DNA of 7,072 bases from Miltoncostaeaceae bacterium (GCA_030598075.1 JAUVQP010000084.1:1-7072), one strand, 5' to 3'. Positions 1 to 5,959 are shown, counted from the stretch's first letter. Numbers and translations are program-made. The notes: generated from the letters alone by a model not told the origin.

Positions 1-2
1 AA

Positions 3-128
3 AACCCCGCGGGGCCAGGACGCAGCGTCATCGGCATGGTTGAGCCCATGGCGATGACCGAGGACACCGCATCCGCGATGGTTTGCAGCGAGGAAGAACG
101 GGGCAAGGGTTTCCTGACACGGCACTAG
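3..128 (+). CDS. Possible 3' end of an unknown plus-strand gene (partial)
   Basis: An open frame runs from the window edge to a TAG at 126-128, giving about 41 residues ending in Gly-Phe-Leu-Thr-Arg-His. The residue mix, with an acidic stretch (Ser-Glu-Glu-Glu-Arg) near the end, is protein-like, and most third positions are G or C. I do not recognise the family. If real, it converges on the cys operon and its stop overlaps the mec stop on the other strand in the sequence CTAG (125-128). The minus-strand frame continuing past mec is also open through this stretch. At this length an open frame in GC-rich DNA is weak evidence, so this remains a tentative call. Confidence 0.25.
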   Translation, partial: NPAGPGRSVIGMVEPMAMTEDTASAMVCSEEERGKGFLTRH

Positions 129-556
129 CTCCCCCGGCCGGTCGAGTCCACGATCTCGACCGGCTCCTCTTCGATCGCCTTGTCGGCGGGCGCTGCTCGG
201 TCGATCCGAAACGCGCGGATCTCGGGCGCGTCGCGGTCGGCCAGCGACACGATCAGGTACAGCGTTCCAGGAAAGAAGGCGAGCTCCACGTCGGTGCGCG
301 ACGGATACGCGGCCGAGCGGGTGTGCGAGTGGTAGACCGCCAACAGGTCCTCGCCCGCGTCGTCGATGCCATCCATGATCCGCAGCTGCTCGCGGGGATC
401 CATCACGTACATGAACGGGCTGCTCTCGGTGTTCTGGGCCCGAAGCACCTCGGCCGCCAGTCCGTCCCGCCCGGCGATCATGCCGCAGCACTCGTTGGGC
501 AGATCGGCCGTTGCGTGGGCCACGAGCTCGTCGGCCAGTTCGCGCGGCAGCCTCAT
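125..556 (-). CDS. mec: M67 family JAMM/MPN+ metallopeptidase, CysO-cysteine peptidase Mec
   Basis: This 143-residue zinc peptidase is expected to hydrolyse the bond between the CysO C-terminal glycine and cysteine, releasing free cysteine in the cytoplasm. The JAMM signature is complete: Glu22 (Asn-Glu-Cys-Cys-Gly), His76-Ser-His78, Ser86 and Asp89, with the H-x-H-x7-S-x2-D spacing. The residue after His78 is Thr rather than the commoner Pro; as I recall the mycobacterial Mec also has His-Ser-His-Thr followed by Tyr-Pro-Ser-Arg-Thr-Asp, and that whole block matches here. Length is typical of stand-alone bacterial JAMM proteases. The ATG at 556 lies 20 bp after the cysM stop with no clear Shine-Dalgarno, so translation probably depends on read-through from cysM. 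It is the last gene of the operon. Because the CysO here carries two residues beyond Gly-Gly, the enzyme may also act as a maturation protease. Family assignment is firm; substrate is inferred from context. Confidence 0.93.
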   Translation of the reverse strand: MRLPRELADELVAHATADLPNECCGMIAGRDGLAAEVLRAQNTESSPFMYVMDPREQLRIMDGIDDAGEDLLAVYHSHTRSAAYPSRTDVELAFFPGTLYLIVSLADRDAPEIRAFRIDRAAPADKAIEEEPVEIVDSTGRGS

Positions 557-576
557 GGGCGGGCGCCCGGCACGAA

Positions 577-1548
577 CTACCAGAAGACCCCGGCGTCCAG
601 AGTCTCCTCGACGTCATCGAGGGCCCCGCTCCAGATTCCGGCGCTGAGGTACTTCCACCCGCCGTCTGCCACGACGCCCACAATCGTCCCGCGATCCATC
701 GTCGTAGCTATCCGGGCACAGGTGTGCATGACCGAGCCGGAGCTGACCCCCACGAAGAGCCCCTCGTCGCTGGCGAGCCGCCGAGTCATGACCAGGCTTT
801 CGCGGTTGCCGACCAACAGCTTGCGGTCAAGGCGCGAGAGGTCGAGGATCGGGGGCACAAAACCGTCATCGAGACTTCGGAGGCCGCTGATCGGATCTCC
901 CGGGACCGGCTCGCAGGCCACGATCTGGATGTCGGAGCGGTGTTCCCTCAGGCGCCGCGCCACACCCATGAGCGTGCCGCCGGTGCCGAGTCCGGCGACG
1001 AACACGTCGACCTCGGGGCAGTCGCGCACGATCTCCGCGCCCGTCCCCTCGTAGTGGGCCTGGGGATTGGCTGGGTTTCCATACTGAAAGGGCATGAACA
1101 GGCCATTCTCGACCGAGAGCCGCTGCGCGACCTCGACGGCCCCGTTCGATCCGAACTCGCCCCTGCTCGCCACGATCTCCGCGCCGTAGAGGGTAAGCAG
1201 CTGCCGGCGCTCCTCGGTCACGTTCTCCGGCATGACGGCGATGAGCTTGTAGCCGCGAACGCGGCAGATCATGGCCATGGAGATGCCGGTGTTGCCGGAG
1301 GTCGGCTCCATGATCGTGTCGCCGGGGGCGATCTCGCCGCGTCGCTCGGCGTCGAGAATGAGCGACAGCGCCGGGCGGTCCTTGATGCTGCCCGTGGGGT
1401 TCGCGCTCTCGAGCTTCGCGAGGATGCGCACGTCCGGATTCGGGGAGATGTCAAGCTCCACCAGCGGCGTGTCGCCGATCGTCTCGAGGACGCTCGACGC
1501 CATGTCGGTCGGCGGAGGACGAAGCCCCACGGGGGCCGATGCGCTCAC
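577..1548 (-). CDS. cysM: CysM, CysO-thiocarboxylate-dependent cysteine synthase
   Basis: A PLP-dependent fold-type II enzyme of 323 residues. It should convert O-phosphoserine to a bound aminoacrylate and add the CysO thiocarboxylate, giving CysO-Cys. The PLP lysine is Lys56 in Pro-Thr-Gly-Ser-Ile-Lys-Asp-Arg-Pro-Ala. The substrate loop Pro-Thr-Ser-Gly-Asn-Thr-Gly is at 82-88, and a glycine-rich phosphate loop (Gly-Leu-Gly-Thr-Gly-Gly-Thr) is at 186-192. Arg224, in Leu-Arg-Ser-Leu-Asp-Asp-Gly, aligns with the mycobacterial CysM Arg220 that favours O-phosphoserine over O-acetylserine. The C-terminal Gly-Trp-Lys-Tyr-Leu-Ser block also matches that enzyme rather than CysK. I chose the GTG at 1548: it overlaps the cysO stop as GTGA, has GGTGGAG just upstream, and gives 323 residues. 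An ATG at 1503 (Met-Ala-Ser-Ser) is possible but lacks a Shine-Dalgarno. Family is certain; OPS preference is inferred. Confidence 0.95.
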   Translation of the reverse strand: MSASAPVGLRPPPTDMASSVLETIGDTPLVELDISPNPDVRILAKLESANPTGSIKDRPALSLILDAERRGEIAPGDTIMEPTSGNTGISMAMICRVRGYKLIAVMPENVTEERRQLLTLYGAEIVASRGEFGSNGAVEVAQRLSVENGLFMPFQYGNPANPQAHYEGTGAEIVRDCPEVDVFVAGLGTGGTLMGVARRLREHRSDIQIVACEPVPGDPISGLRSLDDGFVPPILDLSRLDRKLLVGNRESLVMTRRLASDEGLFVGVSSGSVMHTCARIATTMDRGTIVGVVADGGWKYLSAGIWSGALDDVEETLDAGVFW

Positions 1549-1823
1549 GGCGCTCCACCCGCCATGGCGGGGAGGATGAGCACCGTGTCGTCGGCGCCGA
1601 CCTCGGTGTCGAGCCACGATCCGAGGCGGACATCCTCGTCGTTGACGTAGACGTTGACAAACCGATGCAGCTCACCCTCGGGCGTCACCAGCTGGTCGCG
1701 CACGGCGGGGTGCTCCTCGTACAGGCGATCGAGCACCTCGTTGACGGTGCCGCCCGCCACCTCGACCTCGCGGTGCCCGCCCACCGACCCGCGGAGCACG
1801 GGGGGGATCTTGATCGTGCTCAC
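1545..1823 (-). CDS. cysO: CysO-type ubiquitin-fold sulfur carrier with Gly-Gly-Ala-Pro tail
   Basis: A 92-residue beta-grasp sulfur carrier of the ThiS/MoaD superfamily. Its C-terminal glycine should be adenylated and turned into a thiocarboxylate, supplying sulfur to CysM. It resembles mycobacterial CysO through an N-terminal Ile-Pro-Pro-Val-Leu-Arg, the central His-Arg-Phe-Val-Asn-Val-Tyr-Val-Asn-Asp-Glu-Asp-Val-Arg block (53-66) and the ending Ile-Leu-Pro-Ala-Met-Ala-Gly-Gly. Unusually, Gly89-Gly90 is followed by Ala91-Pro92 before the TGA, whereas active carriers must end in Gly-Gly. The tail therefore has to be removed first. Start is the GTG at 1823, which overlaps the stop of the upstream rhodanese-ThiF gene (GTGA); the stop overlaps the cysM GTG in the same way, so all three are probably translationally coupled. 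The frame stays open far upstream, but that part is antisense-frame noise inside the neighbouring gene. Confidence 0.92.
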   Translation of the reverse strand: MSTIKIPPVLRGSVGGHREVEVAGGTVNEVLDRLYEEHPAVRDQLVTPEGELHRFVNVYVNDEDVRLGSWLDTEVGADDTVLILPAMAGGAP

Positions 1824-3004
1824 GCGATGGCCTCGACCGCGTGGCCGGGGTTTCCGGCGCACCAAGCCTCGTAGTCGCGGAACTCGAGGACGGCGTTGGG
1901 CCCGCACGCCGGGCAGTCGGGATCTCGCCGCACCTTGAGCTCCGTGAATGTCATCGCGAGAGCGTCGTAGATGAGCAGACGCCCGGCGAGCGTGTCGCCG
2001 ATGCCGAGCAGCACCTTGATCGCCTCGTTGGTCTGAATGCTGCCCATGACGCCGCAGAGAACGCCGAGCACCCCGGCCTCGCCGCAACTGGGCGCCATGT
2101 CCGGCGGCGGCGGCTCGGGGAAGAGGCAGCGATAGCAGGGGCCCTCGTACGGAAGGAACACGGAGGCGTGCCCCTCGAAGCGCAGAATGCTGGCGTGGAC
2201 CAAGGGTTTCCTCGCCATGAGGGCCGCGTCGTTGAGCAGGTAGCGCGTGGGGAAGTTGTCGGCCCCGTCGACGATGATGTCGTAGTCGGCGATGAGGTCC
2301 AGGACATTGTCCTTGTTGACCCGGAACGGATGAACGTTGACCTCTACGTCGGGGTTCAGCGCGTTGATGGACTGCTTCGCCGACTCGGCCTTCAGGTCGC
2401 CGAGCCGATCCGTCGTGTGAATGATCTGACGCTGAAGGTTGCTGGCGTCGACCACGTCGTCGTCGACCAGGCCCAACGTGCCCACGCCGGCCGCGGCCAG
2501 ATAGAGCGCTGACGGCGAGCCGAGCCCTCCCGCGCCGATGAGAAGCGCCTTGCTGTCGAGCAGCTTGAGCTGGCCGGCCTCGCCCACCTCCGGAATCGAG
2601 GTGTGGCGGGCGTAGCGGCTGCGCTGCGCCGGCGTCAAGGTTCGCGGGACGTCGTAGTCGTAGCCGTTCTGCTTCCATCGGGTGAAGCCGCCCGCAAGGC
2701 TCTGCACGTTCTCGAAGCCCATCTCGTCCAGCGTGATACCGGCCAGCAGGGAGCGCTGCCCCGCGGCGCATACGAGGACGATCTCGTCGTCGCGCCCGGC
2801 CTCCCCGAGGATGCGGCTCTCCAGAAACCCGCGCGGCACGTGGATCGATCCGGGCACGTAGCCCTCGTCCCACTCGCTCTGCTCGCGAACGTCGACCATG
2901 ATGGGAGCGTCGCCGGTGCCGATTCGCGCTGCGAGCTGGTCCACGTCAACCTCGCCGATCTGCTCGCGCGCGGCGGCGAGAAGATCCTGATACGTGCGGG
3001 CCAT
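1820..3004 (-). CDS. Rhodanese-ThiF/MoeB fusion, sulfur-carrier adenylyltransferase/sulfurtransferase
   Basis: A 394-residue bifunctional E1-like enzyme. Residues about 15-118 form a rhodanese domain with Asp-Val-Arg (38-40) and active-site Cys79 in Cys-Ala-Ala-Gly-Gln-Arg-Ser. Residues about 125-394 form a ThiF/MoeB adenylyltransferase: nucleotide loop Gly-Ala-Gly-Gly-Leu-Gly (157-162), Asn-Leu-Gln-Arg-Gln (189-193), Asp-Gly-Ala-Asp-Asn (246-250), zinc cysteines 290/293 and 364/367, and Cys307 in Ser-Cys-Gly-Glu-Ala-Gly-Val-Leu-Gly, where MOCS3/Uba4 relatives carry their conserved cysteine. It should adenylate the CysO C-terminus and pass sulfur from the Cys79 persulfide. Domain order is the reverse of MoeZ and MOCS3, which are ThiF first. 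The ATG at 3004 is preceded by GGGAGAGG and starts directly before the rhodanese; upstream in-frame extension is unsupported. First gene of the operon. It may also serve MoaD or ThiS, so no gene symbol is given. Confidence 0.92.
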   Translation of the reverse strand: MARTYQDLLAAAREQIGEVDVDQLAARIGTGDAPIMVDVREQSEWDEGYVPGSIHVPRGFLESRILGEAGRDDEIVLVCAAGQRSLLAGITLDEMGFENVQSLAGGFTRWKQNGYDYDVPRTLTPAQRSRYARHTSIPEVGEAGQLKLLDSKALLIGAGGLGSPSALYLAAAGVGTLGLVDDDVVDASNLQRQIIHTTDRLGDLKAESAKQSINALNPDVEVNVHPFRVNKDNVLDLIADYDIIVDGADNFPTRYLLNDAALMARKPLVHASILRFEGHASVFLPYEGPCYRCLFPEPPPPDMAPSCGEAGVLGVLCGVMGSIQTNEAIKVLLGIGDTLAGRLLIYDALAMTFTELKVRRDPDCPACGPNAVLEFRDYEAWCAGNPGHAVEAIA

Positions 3005-3039
3005 TGCCTCTCCCGGTTGTACCTCGTTCTGAACCACAG

Positions 3040-3045
3040 ATTCTA
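3040..3045 (-). promoter_or_regulatory. Candidate -10 element for the cys operon
   Basis: Read on the minus strand this is TAGAAT, five of six matches to TATAAT, in an otherwise GC-rich spacer. It would place a transcription start near 3033, about 29 bases before the ATG at 3004, leaving room for the GGGAGAGG ribosome site. No convincing -35 hexamer sits 16-18 bases upstream, so this is only a candidate. Confidence 0.35.
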
Positions 3046-3116
3046 GACAGGGATTCGCGCCTTTTGCCCAAGGCGTACCATGACAGATGCCCGACGCACC
3101 GTCGTGAGGCCCACGG

Positions 3117-3398
3117 ATGACCGGCAGCACCCTCACAAAAAGCGCGTTCGCGAACATCGACGGACGGGCCCGCTGCATCACCCCGGGCTGCTGGGGCGAT
3201 CTGCTGCTGATGCCGACCGGTCAGCAGGACATCGAGGGAATACCGTCGTTTCTGCCGCAGACGGTCTGTCCGCTGTGCATGCGGTCCTATCCCGTCGAGC
3301 AGGACATGACGGACCGCCAGCTCTACCTGAGGGTCTCGTGGCTACAGGCCAACCCCCACGCGTCGGAGGACGACATCCCCGACAGCCCGCCGACGTGA
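3117..3398 (+). CDS. Small zinc-ribbon-like protein, function unknown
   Basis: A 93-residue soluble protein I do not recognise by family. It has two cysteine pairs, Cys20-x4-Cys25 (Ile-Thr-Pro-Gly between) and Cys51-Pro-Leu-Cys54, separated by 25 residues, which suggests one zinc or other metal site of ribbon type. There is no signal peptide or membrane segment, and the C-terminus is acidic and proline-rich (Glu-Asp-Asp-Ile-Pro-Asp). Coding is supported by third positions that are mostly G or C by hand count, and by GTGAGG at 3104-3109, seven bases before the ATG. It is transcribed away from the cys operon from a shared 112-bp region, so it could be co-regulated with it. A role in sulfur or redox sensing would be a guess from position and cysteines only. 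The next gene is convergent, 29 bp away, with no clear terminator between. Confidence 0.65.
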   Translation: MTGSTLTKSAFANIDGRARCITPGCWGDLLLMPTGQQDIEGIPSFLPQTVCPLCMRSYPVEQDMTDRQLYLRVSWLQANPHASEDDIPDSPPT

Positions 3399-3427
3399 CC
3401 AACGCGTCGCGGCGCGGGCGTCCGCCG

Positions 3428-3649
3428 TTACTCGAACTCCCCGAAGAGGGGGCCGAACAGGGCCGAGAAGACGCCCGGCGATAGGCCGATCCGCTCCGGG
3501 GGGCAGGCGCGGGCCAGGTCGGCAAGGCCGGCGAACTGGGCATCGACCGCCACCCAGGCCTCCACGAGATCGGGGTCGACCGTGCCCGAGCCGAGGTGGC
3601 GGGCCAGGGCGCGTACGTCGCGGCCCGCGATGAGTCGGCCGCCGGGCAT
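3428..3649 (-). CDS. Short hypothetical protein, family not recognised
   Basis: A 73-residue frame from ATG 3649 to TAA at 3430-3428. The sequence looks like an ordinary small helical protein: basic N-terminal half (Gly-Arg-Asp-Val-Arg-Ala-Leu-Ala-Arg-His), an Asp/Glu/Trp-containing middle, and a Phe-rich tail ending Leu-Phe-Gly-Glu-Phe-Glu. By hand count this frame has the expected high-GC pattern over 3431-3660, with the third position the most GC-rich and the second the least, while the opposite strand does not. Upstream of 3649 that bias fades. No Shine-Dalgarno precedes ATG 3649. A GTG near 3705 is an alternative start that adds a Gly/Ala-rich leader. It converges on the zinc-ribbon gene and is divergent from the ORF at 3668. 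Function unknown. Confidence 0.5.
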   Translation of the reverse strand: MPGGRLIAGRDVRALARHLGSGTVDPDLVEAWVAVDAQFAGLADLARACPPERIGLSPGVFSALFGPLFGEFE

Positions 3650-3667
3650 CGACGCCCACGCTACGGC

Positions 3668-3883
3668 ATGGGCGATCCCGGCGCCGTTGCGCCCCCCACC
3701 TGCGGGCACCGCGCGCTCGCGGATCTGGCGGCCAGCCACTCCGTCATCGGCGCTGCCTCGGCTCTCCTGGCATCGTTGTCGGTGACGATCGTGATGGGAC
3801 AGGCCCACCTTCCCCACCGCCCGGCGCTCGCCGCCGGTCTGCTGATCGGCTTCGGCGCGATCGGATCGGCGGCGCCCGCGTGA
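3668..3883 (+). CDS. Possible small two-helix membrane protein upstream of rarA
   Basis: A 71-codon frame beginning ATG-GGC-GAT. Its C-terminal two thirds are hydrophobic, with two candidate membrane helices at about residues 25-43 (Val-Ile-Gly-Ala-Ala onward) and 52-68 (Ala-Leu-Ala-Ala-Gly onward), separated by a His/Pro-containing turn. Its TGA overlaps the rarA GTG as GTGA, which is typical of coupled genes. By hand count this strand and frame carry the best third-position GC pattern between about 3660 and 3880. Against it: no ribosome site is visible before 3668, I recognise no family, and it starts only 18 bp from the proposed start of the divergent minus-strand gene. A start further downstream, or no gene at all, remains possible. 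Confidence 0.35.
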   Translation: MGDPGAVAPPTCGHRALADLAASHSVIGAASALLASLSVTIVMGQAHLPHRPALAAGLLIGFGAIGSAAPA

Positions 3884-5247
3884 GCCGAGAACGTCCTCCT
3901 CCCCAGGACACGGACCTCCTGAGCGGCCTCGTGGAGGAACGGCGACGCGAGACAGCGCCCCTCGCCGCCCGCATGCGTCCCACCACGCTCGACGAGGTCG
4001 TGGGGCAAGCCGCGCTGCTGGGCCCGGACGGCTTCCTGCGCGCCGCCGTCGCCGAGGATCGCGTGCCTTCGATGGTCCTCTACGGACCTCCCGGAACCGG
4101 GAAGACCACGCTGGCCCAGGTGATCGCCACCACGACGGCGTCGGCCTTCGAGGACCTGACCGCCACGTCAGCCTCCCTCGCGGATGTCCGGGCCGTCATG
4201 ACGCGGGCGCGCGATCGACTGGCCGGGGGGGTGCGCACGGTGTTGTTCCTCGACGAGATCCATCGGTTCAACAAGGCGCAGCAGGATGCGCTCCTGCCCG
4301 TGGTGGAGGACGGTCTGGTGACGCTGATCGGCGCGACCACCGAGAACCCCTACTACGAGATCAACGCCGCGCTGATCTCTCGCCTGCGGGTGCTGATCCT
4401 CGAGTCGCTGTCGGACGAGGACCTCGGCACGCTCGTCGACCGAGCGCTGCTCGACGAGCGCGGCCTTCGTGGCCGCGTGACGCTCGACCCCGACGCGCGC
4501 GCCGCGCTGATCGGCCGCGCCGGTGGCGACGCACGCGCGGCGCTCAACCTGCTGGAGCATGCCGCGGCGGGCACCGCCGACGGCGGGACGCTCGGACCGG
4601 ACGCGATACGGGCGGCCGGCGGCGGGCGCACGATCGTCTACGACCGCGACGGCGACGCCCACTACGACACGATCTCGGCCTATATCAAGTCCCTTCGGGG
4701 CAGTGACCCCGACGCGGCCATCTACTACCTCGGGGTCATGCTCGCCAGCGGAGAGGACCCGAAGTACATCGCCCGGCGCCTGATCGTTCAGGCGAGCGAG
4801 GATGTGGGAAACGCCGACCCGCGGGCCCTTTCCGTGGCGGTCGCGGCAGCGCGGGCGGTGGAGTTCGTGGGGCTCCCCGAAGCACGTATCAACCTGGCCC
4901 AAGCCACCGCGTACGTTGCCCTTGCGCCGAAGTCGAACGCCGCGTACCGCGCGATCGACCGTGCCCTGGAGACGATCGAGCGCGAAGGACCGCGACGGCC
5001 GCCGCTGTCGCTGCGCGACTCGAGCCGTCCGAACGCGAGGCATCTCGGTCACGGCGAGGGATACTCCTACCCGCACGACGCCCCGGACGCCGTGCTCGAC
5101 GAGTCGCTGCTCCCCGAGGGCCTGGAGGGCACGGTCTTCTACGAGCCGACCGACCGAGGTCCGGAGGGCGAACTCGCGGCGCGTCTGAGGCGGCTCCGCG
5201 GGGGAGCCGGCAACGCGGCGGGCGCGAAGCCCGCGGAGCCCTTCTAG
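3880..5247 (+). CDS. rarA: Replication-associated recombination protein A (RarA/MgsA AAA+ ATPase)
   Basis: A 455-residue clamp-loader-like AAA+ ATPase of the RarA/MgsA/WRNIP1 family, which acts at stalled replication forks in the nucleoid. Visible motifs: the family block Pro-Leu-Ala-Ala-Arg-Met-Arg-Pro (27-34), Walker A Gly-Pro-Pro-Gly-Thr-Gly-Lys-Thr-Thr (69-77), Walker B Leu-Phe-Leu-Asp-Glu-Ile-His-Arg-Phe (122-130), sensor 1 Gly-Ala-Thr-Thr-Glu-Asn-Pro (151-157), arginine finger region Ser-Arg-Leu-Arg (167-170) and sensor 2 Gly-Asp-Ala-Arg (216-219). The C-terminal oligomerisation domain has Ser-Leu-Arg-Gly-Ser-Asp-Pro-Asp-Ala-Ala (271-280), Ala-Ser-Glu-Asp-Val-Gly-Asn-Ala-Asp-Pro (305-314) and Lys-Ser-Asn-Ala-Ala-Tyr (351-356). 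Length fits the E. coli protein (447). The GTG at 3880 is chosen because the conserved block begins at residue 27; the ATG at 3973 lies inside that block. There is no strong ribosome site; translation may be coupled to the ORF ending at 3883. Confidence 0.96.
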   Translation: MSRERPPPQDTDLLSGLVEERRRETAPLAARMRPTTLDEVVGQAALLGPDGFLRAAVAEDRVPSMVLYGPPGTGKTTLAQVIATTTASAFEDLTATSASLADVRAVMTRARDRLAGGVRTVLFLDEIHRFNKAQQDALLPVVEDGLVTLIGATTENPYYEINAALISRLRVLILESLSDEDLGTLVDRALLDERGLRGRVTLDPDARAALIGRAGGDARAALNLLEHAAAGTADGGTLGPDAIRAAGGGRTIVYDRDGDAHYDTISAYIKSLRGSDPDAAIYYLGVMLASGEDPKYIARRLIVQASEDVGNADPRALSVAVAAARAVEFVGLPEARINLAQATAYVALAPKSNAAYRAIDRALETIEREGPRRPPLSLRDSSRPNARHLGHGEGYSYPHDAPDAVLDESLLPEGLEGTVFYEPTDRGPEGELAARLRRLRGGAGNAAGAKPAEPF

Positions 5248-5251
5248 AAGG
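5240..5251. repeat. 12-bp perfect palindrome at the rarA/ywaF-like junction
   Basis: CCTTCTAGAAGG reads the same on both strands. It contains the rarA stop (TAG, 5245-5247) and ends on the first base of the next gene's GTG. As RNA it could form only a four-pair stem with a CTAG loop, so a terminator is unlikely. It may be chance. Confidence 0.4.
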
Positions 5252-5940
5252 TGCATCAAGGGTCGCCGGATCACATCGCGATGCTGGGCGCCACCGCTGT
5301 GGCGGCGGTCGTTCTGGGACAGGTCCTTCGCTCCCGCCTCGGTCCCCGCCGAACCTCGACCCTCCTGCGAGCGCTCGCGGTCCTGCTGGTCGGTGCGTAC
5401 ATCGCCTTCTGGACCGTCGATCTGATCCGCGGCGAGATTTCGGCGCGCACGGACCTGCCCCTCGACCTGTCCGACCTCGTGGTCTTCGTGGCCGGCTACG
5501 CGCTGTGGCGGCCGAGCCAGATCGCTTTCGAGCTGACATATTTCTGGGGCTTCACGGCCACGATCCAGGCACTTGTCACACCGAGCCTGGGCCAGTCCTT
5601 CCCCGACTATCGCTGGTGGTGGTTCACCATCGCGCACGGTGGCGTGATCGTGGCGGCCGTGGTGCTCGCCTGGGGCCGTCGACGGACACCGCGGGCGGGC
5701 GCGGTCTGGCGGGTCCTTGCCATCAGCGCGCTCGTCGCGGTCGCCGTGGGGATCGCGGACCTGATTCTGGACGCCAACTACATGTTCCTGCGCCGCACGC
5801 CGCGGGAGGCGAGCCTGCTCGACCTGATGGGTCCGTGGCCCCTCTACCTGTTCGGCGCTGCCATGCTCGCCGCTCTCCTCTTCTGGCTCCTCGACCTTCC
5901 CTTTCGCGCACGTCGACGGTACGCGGAGAAGCCCGCGTAG
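5251..5940 (+). CDS. TIGR02206/YwaF-type integral membrane protein
   Basis: A 229-residue polytopic membrane protein with six to seven hydrophobic segments, roughly at residues 8-26, 40-57, 73-87, 92-112, 128-141, 155-174 and 196-214. It matches the YwaF-like (TIGR02206) family in its landmarks: Pro-Asp-His near the N-terminus, Leu-Pro-Leu-Asp-Leu-Ser-Asp-Leu (69-76), Tyr-Phe-Trp-Gly-Phe (97-101), a Phe-Pro-Asp followed by Trp-Trp-Phe-Thr-Ile-Ala-His-Gly-Gly (123-131), Asn-Tyr-Met-Phe-Leu-Arg (176-181) and Leu-Met-Gly-Pro-Trp-Pro-Leu-Tyr (192-199). The family's biochemical role is not known to me. The GTG at 5251 follows the rarA stop by three bases. It is preferred over ATG 5281 because the conserved first helix starts before the latter; GGAG at 5235-5238, inside rarA, could serve as a distant ribosome site. 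Same strand and spacing suggest co-transcription with rarA. Confidence 0.88.
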   Translation: MHQGSPDHIAMLGATAVAAVVLGQVLRSRLGPRRTSTLLRALAVLLVGAYIAFWTVDLIRGEISARTDLPLDLSDLVVFVAGYALWRPSQIAFELTYFWGFTATIQALVTPSLGQSFPDYRWWWFTIAHGGVIVAAVVLAWGRRRTPRAGAVWRVLAISALVAVAVGIADLILDANYMFLRRTPREASLLDLMGPWPLYLFGAAMLAALLFWLLDLPFRARRRYAEKPA

Positions 5941-5949
5941 AATCCCCGC

Positions 5950-5957
5950 AGGAGGTG
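5950..5957 (+). promoter_or_regulatory. Strong Shine-Dalgarno for yqeY
   Basis: AGGAGGTG is the closest match to the anti-16S consensus among the genes inspected here. Its GGAGG core lies four bases before the ATG at 5960. It contrasts with the weak or coupled starts of neighbouring genes and fixes the yqeY start. Confidence 0.8.
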
Positions 5958-5959
5958 TC

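Noticed and set aside
1..16. CCCCGCGGGG palindrome followed on the minus strand by TTTT, a possible terminator for the cys operon
   Set aside because: Only a three- to four-pair stem is possible, the T run is four bases, and it is cut by the window edge about 110 bases after mec. Too weak to call.
76..79. His-Ser-His-Thr in Mec (residue numbers 76-79) instead of His-Ser-His-Pro, considered as a degenerate active site
   Set aside because: All zinc and catalytic residues (Glu22, His76, His78, Ser86, Asp89) are present, and the mycobacterial Mec as I recall it has the same Thr. It is a subfamily feature, not damage.
83..1650. Long plus-strand open frames opposite mec and cysM
   Set aside because: They have no family resemblance and are His/Arg/Val/Ala-rich antisense shadows of genes with complete catalytic motifs.
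1824..2873. Long minus-strand open frame continuing upstream of cysO in the cysO frame
   Set aside because: It overlaps the rhodanese-ThiF gene, whose domains are intact in another frame. The sequence is an Arg-rich shadow and the cysO family begins at the GTG at 1823.
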